64,000 nt of DNA from Pedobacter sp. SL55 (GTDB taxonomy: Bacteria; Bacteroidota; Bacteroidia; Sphingobacteriales; Sphingobacteriaceae), in the NCBI RefSeq assembly GCF_026625705.1, contig NZ_CP113059.1, positions 372,001 through 436,000 of the forward strand. The letters are read 5' to 3'. A program made the translations under genes and the position numbers. Each line of letters starts with the position of its first letter. The first letter of the stretch is position 1. Of this stretch, positions 18,086-26,125 are shown piece by piece. Below the pieces are notes generated by a model. It worked only from the letters and a program-made list of their open reading frames with translations. It was not told the DNA's origin and ran no database searches.

Positions 18086-19240
18086 TTATTTTACCATTCG
18101 ACCTTTCCAATTGTATTTTCCCGAGTTTCCGGCAATGCCAATATAAACAATGTAAATGATATGCAAAGCATTAAGCAAAGGCAACCACCATAACAAAGCT
18201 TGCCTCTTAAAAAAACTCATCATATTGTTAAGGAAAACAAATTCTACTAGAAGTTTTGAAACCAATTGAAACACCAGAAAAGGCAAAGTTGTAGCTGGAA
18301 AAAATAAGGCAAGCAAGGCATTAATAATGATGCTTAAATTAAATAGCCACACGCTTACTCCCAAAATAATAACCGATTTATCCTTATAGCGAGTGCTTTT
18401 TGACGCCCAGCGCTTACGTTGTTGTATAAACTCGCCCAAAGTTGCCTTTGCATGGGTATAAACTATGGCTGCTTTATTTTTAAGGAAACCTATTTTATCT
18501 CCGTAAATAGCCGACATTTTGTGCAGCAGCAATTCATCATCGCCACTGGCTAAATCATCAATACCTTTAAAACCACCAACTTCAAAAAAAGCTTTTTTCT
18601 CATAAGCCAAGTTTGCACCATTGCACGTACTTGGATTTTTATTGCCAATGGTAGAAGCACCCAAACCAATTAAGTAAGAAAACTCTAAAGCTTGCGCTCG
18701 TTCAAAAAAACTCTTTTCTTCAAAATAAGCCACCGGCGATGAAATCATTTTACAACCTGTAGTTTCGTAGTAATTTACGATGGTTGCCAACCACTCGGCT
18801 CCCATTCTGCAATCGGCATCGGTAGTTACAATTAAATTCCCTTTGGCTTGACCAATTGCGGTTTGAATAGCCATTTTTTTGTAGGAATTAAGCGCCTTGC
18901 TTTCGTTCAACTGTATTAACTTGACTTCGCTGTAAGATTTTACGATATCAGCAGTTCGGTCTGTAGAATGGTCATCAATTACAATCAGCTCAAAAAGCTC
19001 TTTTGGATAGTTTTGTGCTAATACGTCATCAATTGTTTTCGCAATTTTATCTTCCTCGTTGCGAGCGGCAACAATAATAGAAACCGAAGTAGTTGGCACT
19101 TTTTGTGTTTTATGATAAGGCTTAATCTTAATCCATCCTATAATGAAAGTTGCCACCACAAATATGTAGATGAGTGTTAAAAATGCCGAGAAATAATTAA
19201 TTGCGTCGAGTATTTCCAAAAAAATTAAGTTTAAAAACAA
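18086..19240 (-). CDS. Membrane-bound family 2 glycosyltransferase
   Basis: 384 residues with an N-terminal membrane helix (about 12-36), a GT-A catalytic domain and two to three C-terminal helices (about 285-380). Catalytic motifs are VIDDHSTDRTADI (nucleotide binding), TTDADC (DxD, metal binding), ASGDDELLL (catalytic acid) and QRKRWASKS (QxxRW), the set seen in processive or lipid-linked GT2 enzymes. The product is unknown; a polyisoprenoid- or lipid-linked sugar is plausible. The start is a TTG at 19240 or 19219, as no ATG is available, and it overlaps the upstream flippase-like gene by 44 or 23 bases, implying translational coupling. Confidence 0.88.
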   Translation of the reverse strand: MFLNLIFLEILDAINYFSAFLTLIYIFVVATFIIGWIKIKPYHKTQKVPTTSVSIIVAARNEEDKIAKTIDDVLAQNYPKELFELIVIDDHSTDRTADIVKSYSEVKLIQLNESKALNSYKKMAIQTAIGQAKGNLIVTTDADCRMGAEWLATIVNYYETTGCKMISSPVAYFEEKSFFERAQALEFSYLIGLGASTIGNKNPSTCNGANLAYEKKAFFEVGGFKGIDDLASGDDELLLHKMSAIYGDKIGFLKNKAAIVYTHAKATLGEFIQQRKRWASKSTRYKDKSVIILGVSVWLFNLSIIINALLALFFPATTLPFLVFQLVSKLLVEFVFLNNMMSFFKRQALLWWLPLLNALHIIYIVYIGIAGNSGKYNWKGRMVK

Positions 19241-20174
19241 AATATGAGCCTAAGATAGCAGGAATTATGATATTGATAAGCCAGATACTTGCAATACATG
19301 CCACCACCGCCGCATTTTGATCGGTAACGTATTTGAAAAAGAACAGGGCAGTTACACTTCTAATACCAATATCTAGCAAATCTAGGGATGGTAAGGTAGA
19401 TTGCACAAAAAACAAAATTGGCACTAACATTACAATATCTGCCATGCTTAAATGCGGCACCAACCATACAAACATGATGAGATACTGCGTAGTAAAAACA
19501 GCATATCTAGCTAAGCAAAGCAATAAAATTTTTAGGAGTTCTACTTTTTTATAGCGAGCTAAAACGGCATAAAATTTCTTGTACTTACGGGTAATTTTTA
19601 CAGAAAGCAATAAACTGTTTAGCCATTTGATATTGAAATAAAAAACAAGAAAGAAAAGTGCAAACACTAAGGCCAACCCGCAAATAGCAGCTAGTAAAAT
19701 TGGCTCTAAAGGAATAAACCGGTAAACAAATACACAAACGGCTATGGCTCCAAAAACGTTGGTCAGCACCAATTGCCCTATGTTACCAACCGTCATGGCT
19801 ACAACGCCAATAATGCGCCTTTTAGGCGAAAGGAAAAACACCCTACCTCCGTATTCTCCCAACCTATTTGGTGTGAAAATTGCCCAAGTTAATCCACAAA
19901 AAACAGACTCGATAGACCGCCACAAACTGATTTGCTCTACCCTTGCAATCAGCTGTTTCCATTTTACAGTTTCTAAACCCCAGTTAAAAAGCATGAGCAC
20001 AAAAACGCTTCCCAATATCAACCAAATTTGTTGAAGCGGAATATTTTGCAACAGCGTAACAAACTCCCTAAGGTCATTATGGTTGGTAAGTTTTCTATAG
20101 ATAAACCAAAAAGCAAAAGCCACAATGGCTATTTTGATGATATTGGCTAATATTTTTTTGTAACTGGATGTCAA
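19197..20174 (-). CDS. Flippase-like integral membrane protein (UPF0104 / LPG-synthase TM family)
   Basis: 325 residues with about eight membrane helices. Motifs of the aglD/UPF0104 family are visible: NWGLETVKWKQLI, ESVFCGLTWAIFTPNRLGEY with GGRVFFLSP, and PSLDLLDIGIRSVTALFFF. Relatives include the membrane half of lysyl-phosphatidylglycerol synthase and putative lipid flippases. Coupling to the downstream GT2 suggests a shared role in lipid-linked glycan export, by inference only. The start must be TTG 20174: the next upstream in-frame codons are GTT, GTA and a stop at 20183-20181. That TTG is two bases after the toxin stop codon, so translation probably depends on ribosomes finishing the toxin gene. 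Confidence 0.85.
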   Translation of the reverse strand: MTSSYKKILANIIKIAIVAFAFWFIYRKLTNHNDLREFVTLLQNIPLQQIWLILGSVFVLMLFNWGLETVKWKQLIARVEQISLWRSIESVFCGLTWAIFTPNRLGEYGGRVFFLSPKRRIIGVVAMTVGNIGQLVLTNVFGAIAVCVFVYRFIPLEPILLAAICGLALVFALFFLVFYFNIKWLNSLLLSVKITRKYKKFYAVLARYKKVELLKILLLCLARYAVFTTQYLIMFVWLVPHLSMADIVMLVPILFFVQSTLPSLDLLDIGIRSVTALFFFKYVTDQNAAVVACIASIWLINIIIPAILGSYFVFKLNFFGNTRRN

Positions 20175-20176
20175 AA

Positions 20177-20455
20177 CTACTTATCGTTATAATGCCCCCA
20201 AGCAGATAAAACCAATATAGTTACTATCTTTTCTTTAATTTGATAAACCAATCTATGCTTGTCCGATATTCGTCTAGACCATGTGGGCACATCAAAATAT
20301 TTTAGTTGTTCAGGCTTACCTGCTCCCATTTCCGGATGTTTTTCTAACTCATCTAAAAGGGATAGCAATTTTTTTAACGATTTTTTATCTCCCGACTTTT
20401 CCAGCTTTATAACATCTTTCTTGGCACTTTCTGTAAAAATTACCTCATATATCAT
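20177..20455 (-). CDS. Txe/YoeB family toxin (mRNA interferase)
   Basis: 92 residues, RelE superfamily. The YoeB signature is present: EKHPEMGAGKPEQLKY (catalytic Glu region), WSRRISDKHRLVYQI (Arg) and the C-terminal SAWGHYNDK with H88 and Y89 in the catalytic positions. YoeB toxins cut mRNA in the ribosomal A site. It overlaps the upstream antitoxin gene by four bases (ATGA), typical of a type II toxin-antitoxin operon. All key residues are present, so it should be active. The downstream flippase-like gene begins two bases after its stop, placing the module at the head of a longer operon. Confidence 0.92.
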   Translation of the reverse strand: MIYEVIFTESAKKDVIKLEKSGDKKSLKKLLSLLDELEKHPEMGAGKPEQLKYFDVPTWSRRISDKHRLVYQIKEKIVTILVLSAWGHYNDK

Positions 20456-20676
20456 AAGATACTTTTAAAAAGTTCCATTTTTAATTCAGTTGTGAGCTTA
20501 TGAATTTTCCCTTCTTCACTTTCTTTTAGAGATTTATCAATTTTTGCGTAGAACTCTTCCTTGCTCATTTCAGTTTTATCCTCTTGAATTTTGATTTTTT
20601 TAACGCCCAATGCTTTAAGTACTGCCTTAAGCTTTGAAACCTCCGATGGCTCTATCTCAAACGAAAATGTAGTCAT
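20452..20676 (-). CDS. Antitoxin of the YoeB-type toxin, non-YefM type
   Basis: 74 residues. The N-terminal half (FSFEIEPSEVSKLKAVLKALG) predicts a short strand-helix unit followed by a strand (VKKIKIQED), and the C-terminal half (SKEEFYAKIDKSLKESEEGK..) is charged and helical, fitting a toxin-wrapping tail. It does not show the PHD/YefM fold start (usually MxxxxxxxxR..L..) found with most YoeB toxins; a DUF2683-like identity is possible. Position, overlap and operator support its role. A palindrome covers its promoter, which suggests autoregulation by the complex. Confidence 0.8.
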   Translation of the reverse strand: MTTFSFEIEPSEVSKLKAVLKALGVKKIKIQEDKTEMSKEEFYAKIDKSLKESEEGKIHKLTTELKMELFKSIL

Positions 20677-20695
20677 GACTTTTTATTTTTTCTTC

Positions 20696-20715
20696 TACTT
20701 ACACAAAAGTAAGTA
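20696..20715 (-). promoter_or_regulatory. Toxin-antitoxin promoter with overlapping palindromic operator
   Basis: TACTTAC (20696-20702) and GTAAGTA (20709-20715) are perfect inverted arms around ACAAAA. The -7 box TACTTTTG (minus strand, 20711-20704) lies inside the palindrome, 28 bases before the antitoxin ATG. This is the layout expected of a self-repressed toxin-antitoxin operon. Confidence 0.65.
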
Positions 20716-20775
20716 AAAACAAGGATATACTTAAGAGAGACGACCTAAACGAACGCCTAATGTGCAAATAAGTTA

Positions 20776-20783
20776 TACTTTTG
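20776..20783 (+). promoter_or_regulatory. ruvC -7 box TACTTTTG next to the start codon
   Basis: Exact TAnnTTTG ending four bases before the ruvC ATG; no clear -33 TTG. Confidence 0.5.
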
Positions 20784-20787
20784 TAGT

Positions 20788-21351
20788 ATGCTAGCTGAGA
20801 AAAAGGAACGTGTTATTTTAGGAATTGACCCTGGAACTGCGATTATGGGTTACGGTGTAATTTTAGAAAAAGGAAGTAAAATAGAATTACTGAGTTTAGG
20901 AGTGGTAAAAATGGGGCACCTCGATGATCATTTTCTAAAGCTTCAGCGCATTTTCGAAAAAACCATGGGCCTTTTAGAGACCTATAAGCCAGACGCTCTG
21001 GCCATTGAAGCTCCCTTTTATGGCAAAAACATACAGGTTACGTTAAAGCTAGGCAGGGCACAGGGCATTGCTATGGCGGCGGCACTTTCTAAAAACATTC
21101 CGGTAACAGAATATGCCCCGAGGAAAATCAAGCAATCTATTACAGGAAAAGGCACGGCCAGCAAAGAGCAGGTTGCGGCCATGTTGCAACGCTTGCTAAA
21201 CTTTAATGAAACTCCCGAATTTTTAGATGCTACCGATGGCTTGGCCGTGGCAGTTTGCCATTCGTTCCAAAAAATACCTACTGGCGGCAATAGCAAATCT
21301 TACACGGGATGGGAAGCTTTTGTAAGCGATAATAAGAAGAGGATAAAGTAA
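20788..21351 (+). CDS. ruvC: Holliday junction endonuclease RuvC
   Basis: 187 residues. RuvC dimer resolves four-way junctions produced by RecA and moved by RuvAB. The conserved acidic residues sit in ILGIDPGTAIMGYG (D14), ALAIEAPFYGKN (Glu) and LDATDGLAVAVCH (Asp pair), and the conserved basic loop APRKIKQSITGKGTASKEQV is intact. Length is slightly above E. coli RuvC because of a C-terminal tail (YTGWEAFVSDNKKRIK). The gene is divergent from the toxin-antitoxin operon and converges with the response regulator gene, three bases apart. Confidence 0.96.
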   Translation: MLAEKKERVILGIDPGTAIMGYGVILEKGSKIELLSLGVVKMGHLDDHFLKLQRIFEKTMGLLETYKPDALAIEAPFYGKNIQVTLKLGRAQGIAMAAALSKNIPVTEYAPRKIKQSITGKGTASKEQVAAMLQRLLNFNETPEFLDATDGLAVAVCHSFQKIPTGGNSKSYTGWEAFVSDNKKRIK

Positions 21352-21353
21352 AA

Positions 21354-22127
21354 TTACTTCTCTACCCAATCCTTAAATGCAGCGGTACTGCTTTGGCTGG
21401 TAACCAAAAATTGATGATGCGTTTTTAATTTAATAGCTAGTACGTTTTTATTATAGCGTTCTGTTTCTTCAACGTAAACTTTATGAACAAGCTGTGCCCT
21501 ATTGATCCTAAAAAACAGCTTTGGATCCAATTCTTCTTCTACCTGTTTTAAAGTAGGTTGAGTTAACAGATGATTTTTACCCTTATTATCAATCGCAAAA
21601 ACCACGCCTTCTTCCGCATTAAAAAAAACAACATCAGCTATCTCTAAAAAATACGTTCTGTTGGCAGTATTGATAGCAAGTCGATTTCTGTAAGGCTTTT
21701 TTACAGATGGTTGCCCTAACAATGCGCTCAGTTTTTCTATCATCAAATTGTTGTTTTGCGGGGCAGACTGATAAAACAGTTTGAACTTTTGCCAAGCTTT
21801 TTCAAATCTATCAAAGGAAAAAGGCTTGAGCAGATAGGCTATACCATTAGTTTCAAAAGCATCCATCAGGAATTGATTGTAAGCTGTAGCAAATATGACG
21901 GGACAATTAGGCATCACTTCTTTATAAATCTCAAAAGCATTGCCATCCATCAGTTCTATATCCGAAAACACGAGATCAACCTCCTTATTGTTTTTAAAAA
22001 ATGCCACTGCATCTTCTACATTAGCCAGTTCGGCTAATACTGTCGTCGGTTCGTCCAATTCTGCCAAAAACCGCTTTAGCTTTTTTATAGCGGGAAGTTC
22101 GTCTTCTACAATTACAATTTTTATCAT
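21354..22127 (-). CDS. LytTR-type response regulator
   Basis: 257 residues when started at ATG 22127 (MIKIVIVEDE). The receiver domain has the acidic pair ED at the start, phospho-acceptor D56 in VFSDIELMDG, and the conserved PVIFATAY and LLKPF motifs. A LytTR DNA-binding domain (about 155-257) follows, recognised by NRTYFLEIADVVFFNAEEG and FFRINRAQLVHK. I rejected the GTG at 22139 because it overlaps the kinase gene and adds four residues before the usual start. The ATG lies four bases after the kinase stop, so the pair is one operon. Confidence 0.93.
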   Translation of the reverse strand: MIKIVIVEDELPAIKKLKRFLAELDEPTTVLAELANVEDAVAFFKNNKEVDLVFSDIELMDGNAFEIYKEVMPNCPVIFATAYNQFLMDAFETNGIAYLLKPFSFDRFEKAWQKFKLFYQSAPQNNNLMIEKLSALLGQPSVKKPYRNRLAINTANRTYFLEIADVVFFNAEEGVVFAIDNKGKNHLLTQPTLKQVEEELDPKLFFRINRAQLVHKVYVEETERYNKNVLAIKLKTHHQFLVTSQSSTAAFKDWVEK

Positions 22128-22131
22128 TCTT

Positions 22132-23157
22132 TTATCCACTTATCAAAGGTAAGCTTACGGTAAATGTAGTTTCTGTTTGCTGAATTGAGAGTGATTGGTT
22201 GCTCAGCAAAACATATTGTTCCCGTAAATTCTCCAGTGCTCTTCCGCCTCCAATTTTTTTACTTTTTTTAGGAGAAAGGTTATTCGTTACCGTCAGTTTT
22301 TCTTCAATTTCTATTTGAATTTTAACAGGCTTATCTATTGTGCCCAAGTTATGTTCTATGGCATTTTCAATCAGCAGCTGCAATGTTAACGGCGCTATAA
22401 AACCATCAACTGTTGTAGGAGCAATAATTGCCAACTCATATCCATTGCCAAATTTATGTTGCATAATTCTAAAGTAGGATTTTGCAAAATTCAATTCCTC
22501 TTTTAAAGGCACTAGCTGTTTGCTCGACACTTCAAGCACATATCGATACAGCTCTGCAAAATCATTCAAAAAATCTGAAGCTTTCGATTTGTCTTCTTCT
22601 ATCAACTGATCTAGGGCATTTAAGTTATTGAATAAAAAATGTGGGTTAAGCTGTGCTTTTAACTGGGCAATTTTACTATCAGCCAATGCATTATTGTAAT
22701 TGATCAGGCGCTCGGCATCTTCTTTATTTCTTTGATAAAAAATATAGGCGATAAAAAACCCTCCATAAATGCATACATCTAAAACATTTCCAATATTGTT
22801 GTTTAAAATCACTTCGTAGGTAAAATTACGATGCCAAGTATTAAAAATTAAGGCCACTATTGCAGAAAAGGCGTTAGCTATAAAAAGGTACCACAATAAT
22901 GAAAGAGCAAAAATTTTAACAACCGAAACCAGGCTTAGGGCACTACTTTTTTGAAAACGTTTCAACAGGTAAGTAATGATCAAAAACACTACGCTGCTTT
23001 CAATGAAAGTACCTATTGCTCCTTCTGGTGTAAACGTATATACATTTACGGTTTGCCTTACTAAAATACGCCCTTGAATGGACTGCGCATAGGCAAACAA
23101 AAAAATAAACCCTAAAAAATATCGATGGCGTTGTAGTGTCTTTAGAAATTTCATCAT
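22132..23157 (-). CDS. LytS/YehU-type sensor histidine kinase
   Basis: 341 residues. About four membrane helices occupy residues 10-150 without a recognised ligand domain. A short coiled segment (NKEDAERLINYNNALADSKI) leads into the His_kinase domain with QLKAQLNPHFLFNNLNALDQ, where the His of NPHFLFN is the phosphorylation site. The ATP-binding domain shows LTLQLLIENAIEHNLG (N box) and GGGRALENLREQY (G box). Such kinases work with LytTR regulators, here encoded immediately downstream. The membrane domain suggests an envelope signal. A MM start at 23157/23154 is ambiguous by one codon. Confidence 0.92.
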   Translation of the reverse strand: MMKFLKTLQRHRYFLGFIFLFAYAQSIQGRILVRQTVNVYTFTPEGAIGTFIESSVVFLIITYLLKRFQKSSALSLVSVVKIFALSLLWYLFIANAFSAIVALIFNTWHRNFTYEVILNNNIGNVLDVCIYGGFFIAYIFYQRNKEDAERLINYNNALADSKIAQLKAQLNPHFLFNNLNALDQLIEEDKSKASDFLNDFAELYRYVLEVSSKQLVPLKEELNFAKSYFRIMQHKFGNGYELAIIAPTTVDGFIAPLTLQLLIENAIEHNLGTIDKPVKIQIEIEEKLTVTNNLSPKKSKKIGGGRALENLREQYVLLSNQSLSIQQTETTFTVSLPLISG

Positions 23158-23168
23158 TACAAAAATAA

Positions 23169-23196
23169 AAGTAGCCTTTTTTTAATCAGGCTACTT
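23169..23196 (-). terminator. Terminator between the 23206-23952 gene and the kinase operon
   Basis: AAGTAGCCT and AGGCTACTT pair perfectly across a loop rich in T; on the minus strand T-rich sequence follows. Confidence 0.7.
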
Positions 23197-23205
23197 ATTT
23201 TATTG

Positions 23206-23952
23206 TTATTTAGTTGCTGCAGGGAAAGAAGCAATTACATTCCCTTTATCGTCAAAAAACTGGAGTTTAGCTTCATTGTTTTCACCTACGTAAAACATCG
23301 CTCTTGGTCTTCCTTTATCGTCGTTCAAAAATAACCCATTGTTGCGGCTTCTGGTTTGACCAAGCATCACACGTGGAGCACCTCCTAATATTCCTTGTGA
23401 TACGTATTCGTCATATTTCTTTTTAAAAGCAGCCGGATCTGATTTTCGAAGAGGTATTAACTCATCCAAAATTTTGTCCATACCAAATTGCGTTTCATTT
23501 GCAGGTCTATCGCTAAACACTAAACTACTCGCTACTTTTCGCTGCCCAGCTTCTTTATAATCTTGCGTTAACAATTGCATTACCTGATCTCCGTCGTATT
23601 GATCGTAGGTTAAAGACAAGCCCGAACTATGTCCATCTGCCTTCTTCTGCCCATCGTAAATAAATCCGCCGCATTCTATGCCGTCTTCGTTAAAAAACAA
23701 CATTCCAGAGCGCTTTTTACGTTTTACGTTGGTAGGCCTGTTGTTTATTGTGTCTTTACCGTTTGGGAAACGACCTACATTGGTAATGACCATTTTTACC
23801 GTGCCATCTTTTTCTATGATGTTGATACGCTCTACGTCTATTTCGGCAAAACGTTGGTTGCCTGTTTTCTTGAAAGCCGAAGAGGCCAACATAATTACAC
23901 CAAAAGCGGTAGCTATTCCAAAGCTTCTTAAAAATACGAGTTCCTTGTTCAT
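23206..23952 (-). CDS. Conserved hypothetical exported or membrane-anchored protein
   Basis: 248 residues from ATG 23952. Residues 1-24 (MNKELVFLRSFGIATAFGVI..) form a membrane anchor or signal peptide. The rest has no domain I can name, but contains several short strand-turn units of one style: ERINIIEKDGTVKMVITN, GMLFFNEDGIECGGFIYDG, NGLFLNDDKGRPRAMFYVGE, AKLQFFDDKGNVIASFP. These D-x-G turns suggest a repeated beta structure. I preferred this start over ATG 23994 because that would add 14 residues before the hydrophobic stretch. It lies upstream of the kinase operon but is separated by a terminator, so a functional tie is not shown. Confidence 0.7.
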   Translation of the reverse strand: MNKELVFLRSFGIATAFGVIMLASSAFKKTGNQRFAEIDVERINIIEKDGTVKMVITNVGRFPNGKDTINNRPTNVKRKKRSGMLFFNEDGIECGGFIYDGQKKADGHSSGLSLTYDQYDGDQVMQLLTQDYKEAGQRKVASSLVFSDRPANETQFGMDKILDELIPLRKSDPAAFKKKYDEYVSQGILGGAPRVMLGQTRSRNNGLFLNDDKGRPRAMFYVGENNEAKLQFFDDKGNVIASFPAATK

Positions 23953-24173
23953 TATCTTATTTTTTAAGGGATTAATACTATTTGAATAGTTCAAAACTAT
24001 TACACAAACGTTTCCTTAAAAAGAGAAAAGGAATGAACTAAGGAAAATATCAAATGAATGAGGGAAATACGGATTAAATGATTAGCTCGACCATAGTAAA
24101 ATAAAACTCACTATCGATCAAACTTGAGCAATAACCCAACTATTAATATCTTAGCCCCACACTTCGCTCGATT

Positions 24174-25076
24174 ATGATGAAAGATAAAATTGACTTGCTC
24201 TATTTGCCTTATCTTTTAGCAAGTATTTTGCTGACTGCCGGCTATACTTTTTTACACTGGCTTTTCGTAATTAAATACGAAATCATCCATTTGGATGAAA
24301 TCATCGTCAACCTTTTTATCCCAATAGGCCTTTGTTTGACTTTACATTATCTTTTACTTCGCAAGCGCAGAGCACTAATTGCATCTATTGGTAAAAAAGA
24401 AAACTTCTGTGACCTCATCATTCTTACCTTACTGGCGCTACCGTTAATTACAGCACAGTTTTTTATTGATGACGAAGCTGGAAAATTAACATCGCTCGAA
24501 AAAATAACGCAAATTAAAAATCAAAAACTATCTAGGTTTTACCATGTTGACAGCGTCTTTATTCATCAATCAAGCTACAACCTTGGTGTTTACGCTTATG
24601 TTTCTAAAAAGAGTGGTCGCTACAATTGGGGAAAAGAATACAGAATGGAAACACACTTTGTTGTCCCATTATTTGACAAACCTGAAGATACCTTAAAACA
24701 TCCCACAGCTTGGCTAGGTCAGAGCTACTATAAAACTATAGATAATGTAAGTGACGAGAACAACAAAAGGAATTTCGAATCCTTTGTTGCCTCTAGTACA
24801 GCAATGTTCCTTAACAAAAATCTTCAGGATTTTGAATATTTAAAAAGGCTTTACAACGTAGATCTCTACGAGACCTATTTCAATACCATCAAGCACCAAG
24901 AGCAAGGCAAACATCCAATAATTTTTAAGGCCGAAAACAGCTCTTTTAATCGTAGAACTGGTACTTCGCTGGAGGTTTGCGTATATGGTTATATCATTTG
25001 CGCTGCCGTTTTTTTATTCGCCCTATCAATTTGCGATTTAGACAACGAAAGATTAATGCAGTTTAAACAAAGCTAA
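24174..25076 (+). CDS. Membrane protein of unknown function
   Basis: 300 residues with three N-terminal membrane helices (about 10-32, 40-62, 75-97), a soluble region of ~170 residues rich in Tyr and aromatic strands, and one C-terminal helix (about 274-294). The segment ITQIKNQKLSRFYHVDSVFI followed by GVYAYVSKKSGRYNWGKEYR recalls the soluble region placed before the peptidase part in some Bacteroidota rhomboid proteins, but no rhomboid GxSG core is present. The link is weak. The first two codons are both ATG. It overlaps the convergent terC-like gene by four bases at its stop. Confidence 0.6.
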   Translation: MMKDKIDLLYLPYLLASILLTAGYTFLHWLFVIKYEIIHLDEIIVNLFIPIGLCLTLHYLLLRKRRALIASIGKKENFCDLIILTLLALPLITAQFFIDDEAGKLTSLEKITQIKNQKLSRFYHVDSVFIHQSSYNLGVYAYVSKKSGRYNWGKEYRMETHFVVPLFDKPEDTLKHPTAWLGQSYYKTIDNVSDENNKRNFESFVASSTAMFLNKNLQDFEYLKRLYNVDLYETYFNTIKHQEQGKHPIIFKAENSSFNRRTGTSLEVCVYGYIICAAVFLFALSICDLDNERLMQFKQS

Positions 25077-26125
25077 ACCTCCTGTACCTTCTTCTTCGGA
25101 AACACCAACGAAGCGATAATACTCAAAGCTAAAATACCTACAATAACAATTAAAGAATGCTCTGTGGTAAAACCCCACGCTTTTAGGTAACCATGCCCTA
25201 ACATTTTCACACCAATAAACGTAAGCAATACCGCTAAACCCGTTTTTAAGTAATGGAATTTATGGATGATATTGACCAAAAGGAAAAACATAGAGCGTAA
25301 ACCCATAATGGCAAAAATGTTCGAAAAGAAAACAATGTAAGCATCCTTTGTTACCGCAAAAATTGCCGGAATAGAATCTACCGCAAAAATTAAATCGGTA
25401 AACTCTACAATAAGCAATACCAAAAAGAGTGGTGTTACAAACTTCTTTCCGTTTATTTTATGGAAGAATTTTTTACCCTCATATTTAGGGTGGATTTTAA
25501 AGAAACGTGAAGCGAATTTTACTACTGGATGGTTTTCAGGATCAATTTTATCGTCTTCCTCTTTAGAGAAAAACATTTTTACGCCAGTAAATACCAAGAA
25601 AGCACCAAACACGTATAAAATCCATTCGAATTGGTTAATTAGCGCCGCACCTACAAAAATGAAGATGAACCTCATGATAATGGCACCTAAAATACCCCAA
25701 AACAGCACTCTGTGATAGTATTTTTCTGGCACTGCAAAAGCAGAGAATATCAACACAATTACAAAAATATTATCTACCGAAAGTGCGTATTCTACCACAT
25801 AACCCGTTAAAAATTCTATACCTAGATTTTGCTTGTATAGCTGCAAACTAGCTTCGAAATTGTCTGGGATAATAGAAATTGGATGCTTATGTGCCGCAAT
25901 CACTTCCTTAAGCCGCTCCATGCTATCTATGCCATGCAAGTGCTCGCCTTTTAAAATGAGCAATAGGTAAAAGCTTAAGGCAAAAACCACCATCACAAAA
26001 CTCATGATACCTGCTTGCTTTAAGCTTACCACATGTTCTCTTTTGCTAAAAAGACCTAAGTCTAGGGCAAGGATAAATACGATAAATAGTAGAAATCCTC
26101 CAATGAATAATAATTCGCTCGACAT
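25073..26125 (-). CDS. TerC/Alx family membrane transporter
   Basis: 350 residues with about nine membrane helices. Family motifs are VIVFILALDLGLFSKREHVV at the start, EYALSVDNIFVIVLIFSAF (acidic residues in the membrane) and the duplicate LIVEFTDLIFAVDSIPAIFA. These paired D/E-containing helices are the metal site of TerC/Alx proteins, which export manganese and help metallate exported proteins; the older tellurite-resistance name is a side phenotype. No upstream yybP-ykoY riboswitch is visible, because the gene sits directly behind the polyprenyl synthase gene with stop and start overlapping as TAATG. Co-transcription with that gene is likely. Confidence 0.9.
   Translation of the reverse strand: MSSELLFIGGFLLFIVFILALDLGLFSKREHVVSLKQAGIMSFVMVVFALSFYLLLILKGEHLHGIDSMERLKEVIAAHKHPISIIPDNFEASLQLYKQNLGIEFLTGYVVEYALSVDNIFVIVLIFSAFAVPEKYYHRVLFWGILGAIIMRFIFIFVGAALINQFEWILYVFGAFLVFTGVKMFFSKEEDDKIDPENHPVVKFASRFFKIHPKYEGKKFFHKINGKKFVTPLFLVLLIVEFTDLIFAVDSIPAIFAVTKDAYIVFFSNIFAIMGLRSMFFLLVNIIHKFHYLKTGLAVLLTFIGVKMLGHGYLKAWGFTTEHSLIVIVGILALSIIASLVFPKKKVQEV

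Noticed and set aside
25073..26125. Manganese riboswitch (yybP-ykoY) for the TerC-like gene
   Set aside because: The gene starts inside the stop codon of the upstream gene, leaving no leader, and no conserved motif is visible.
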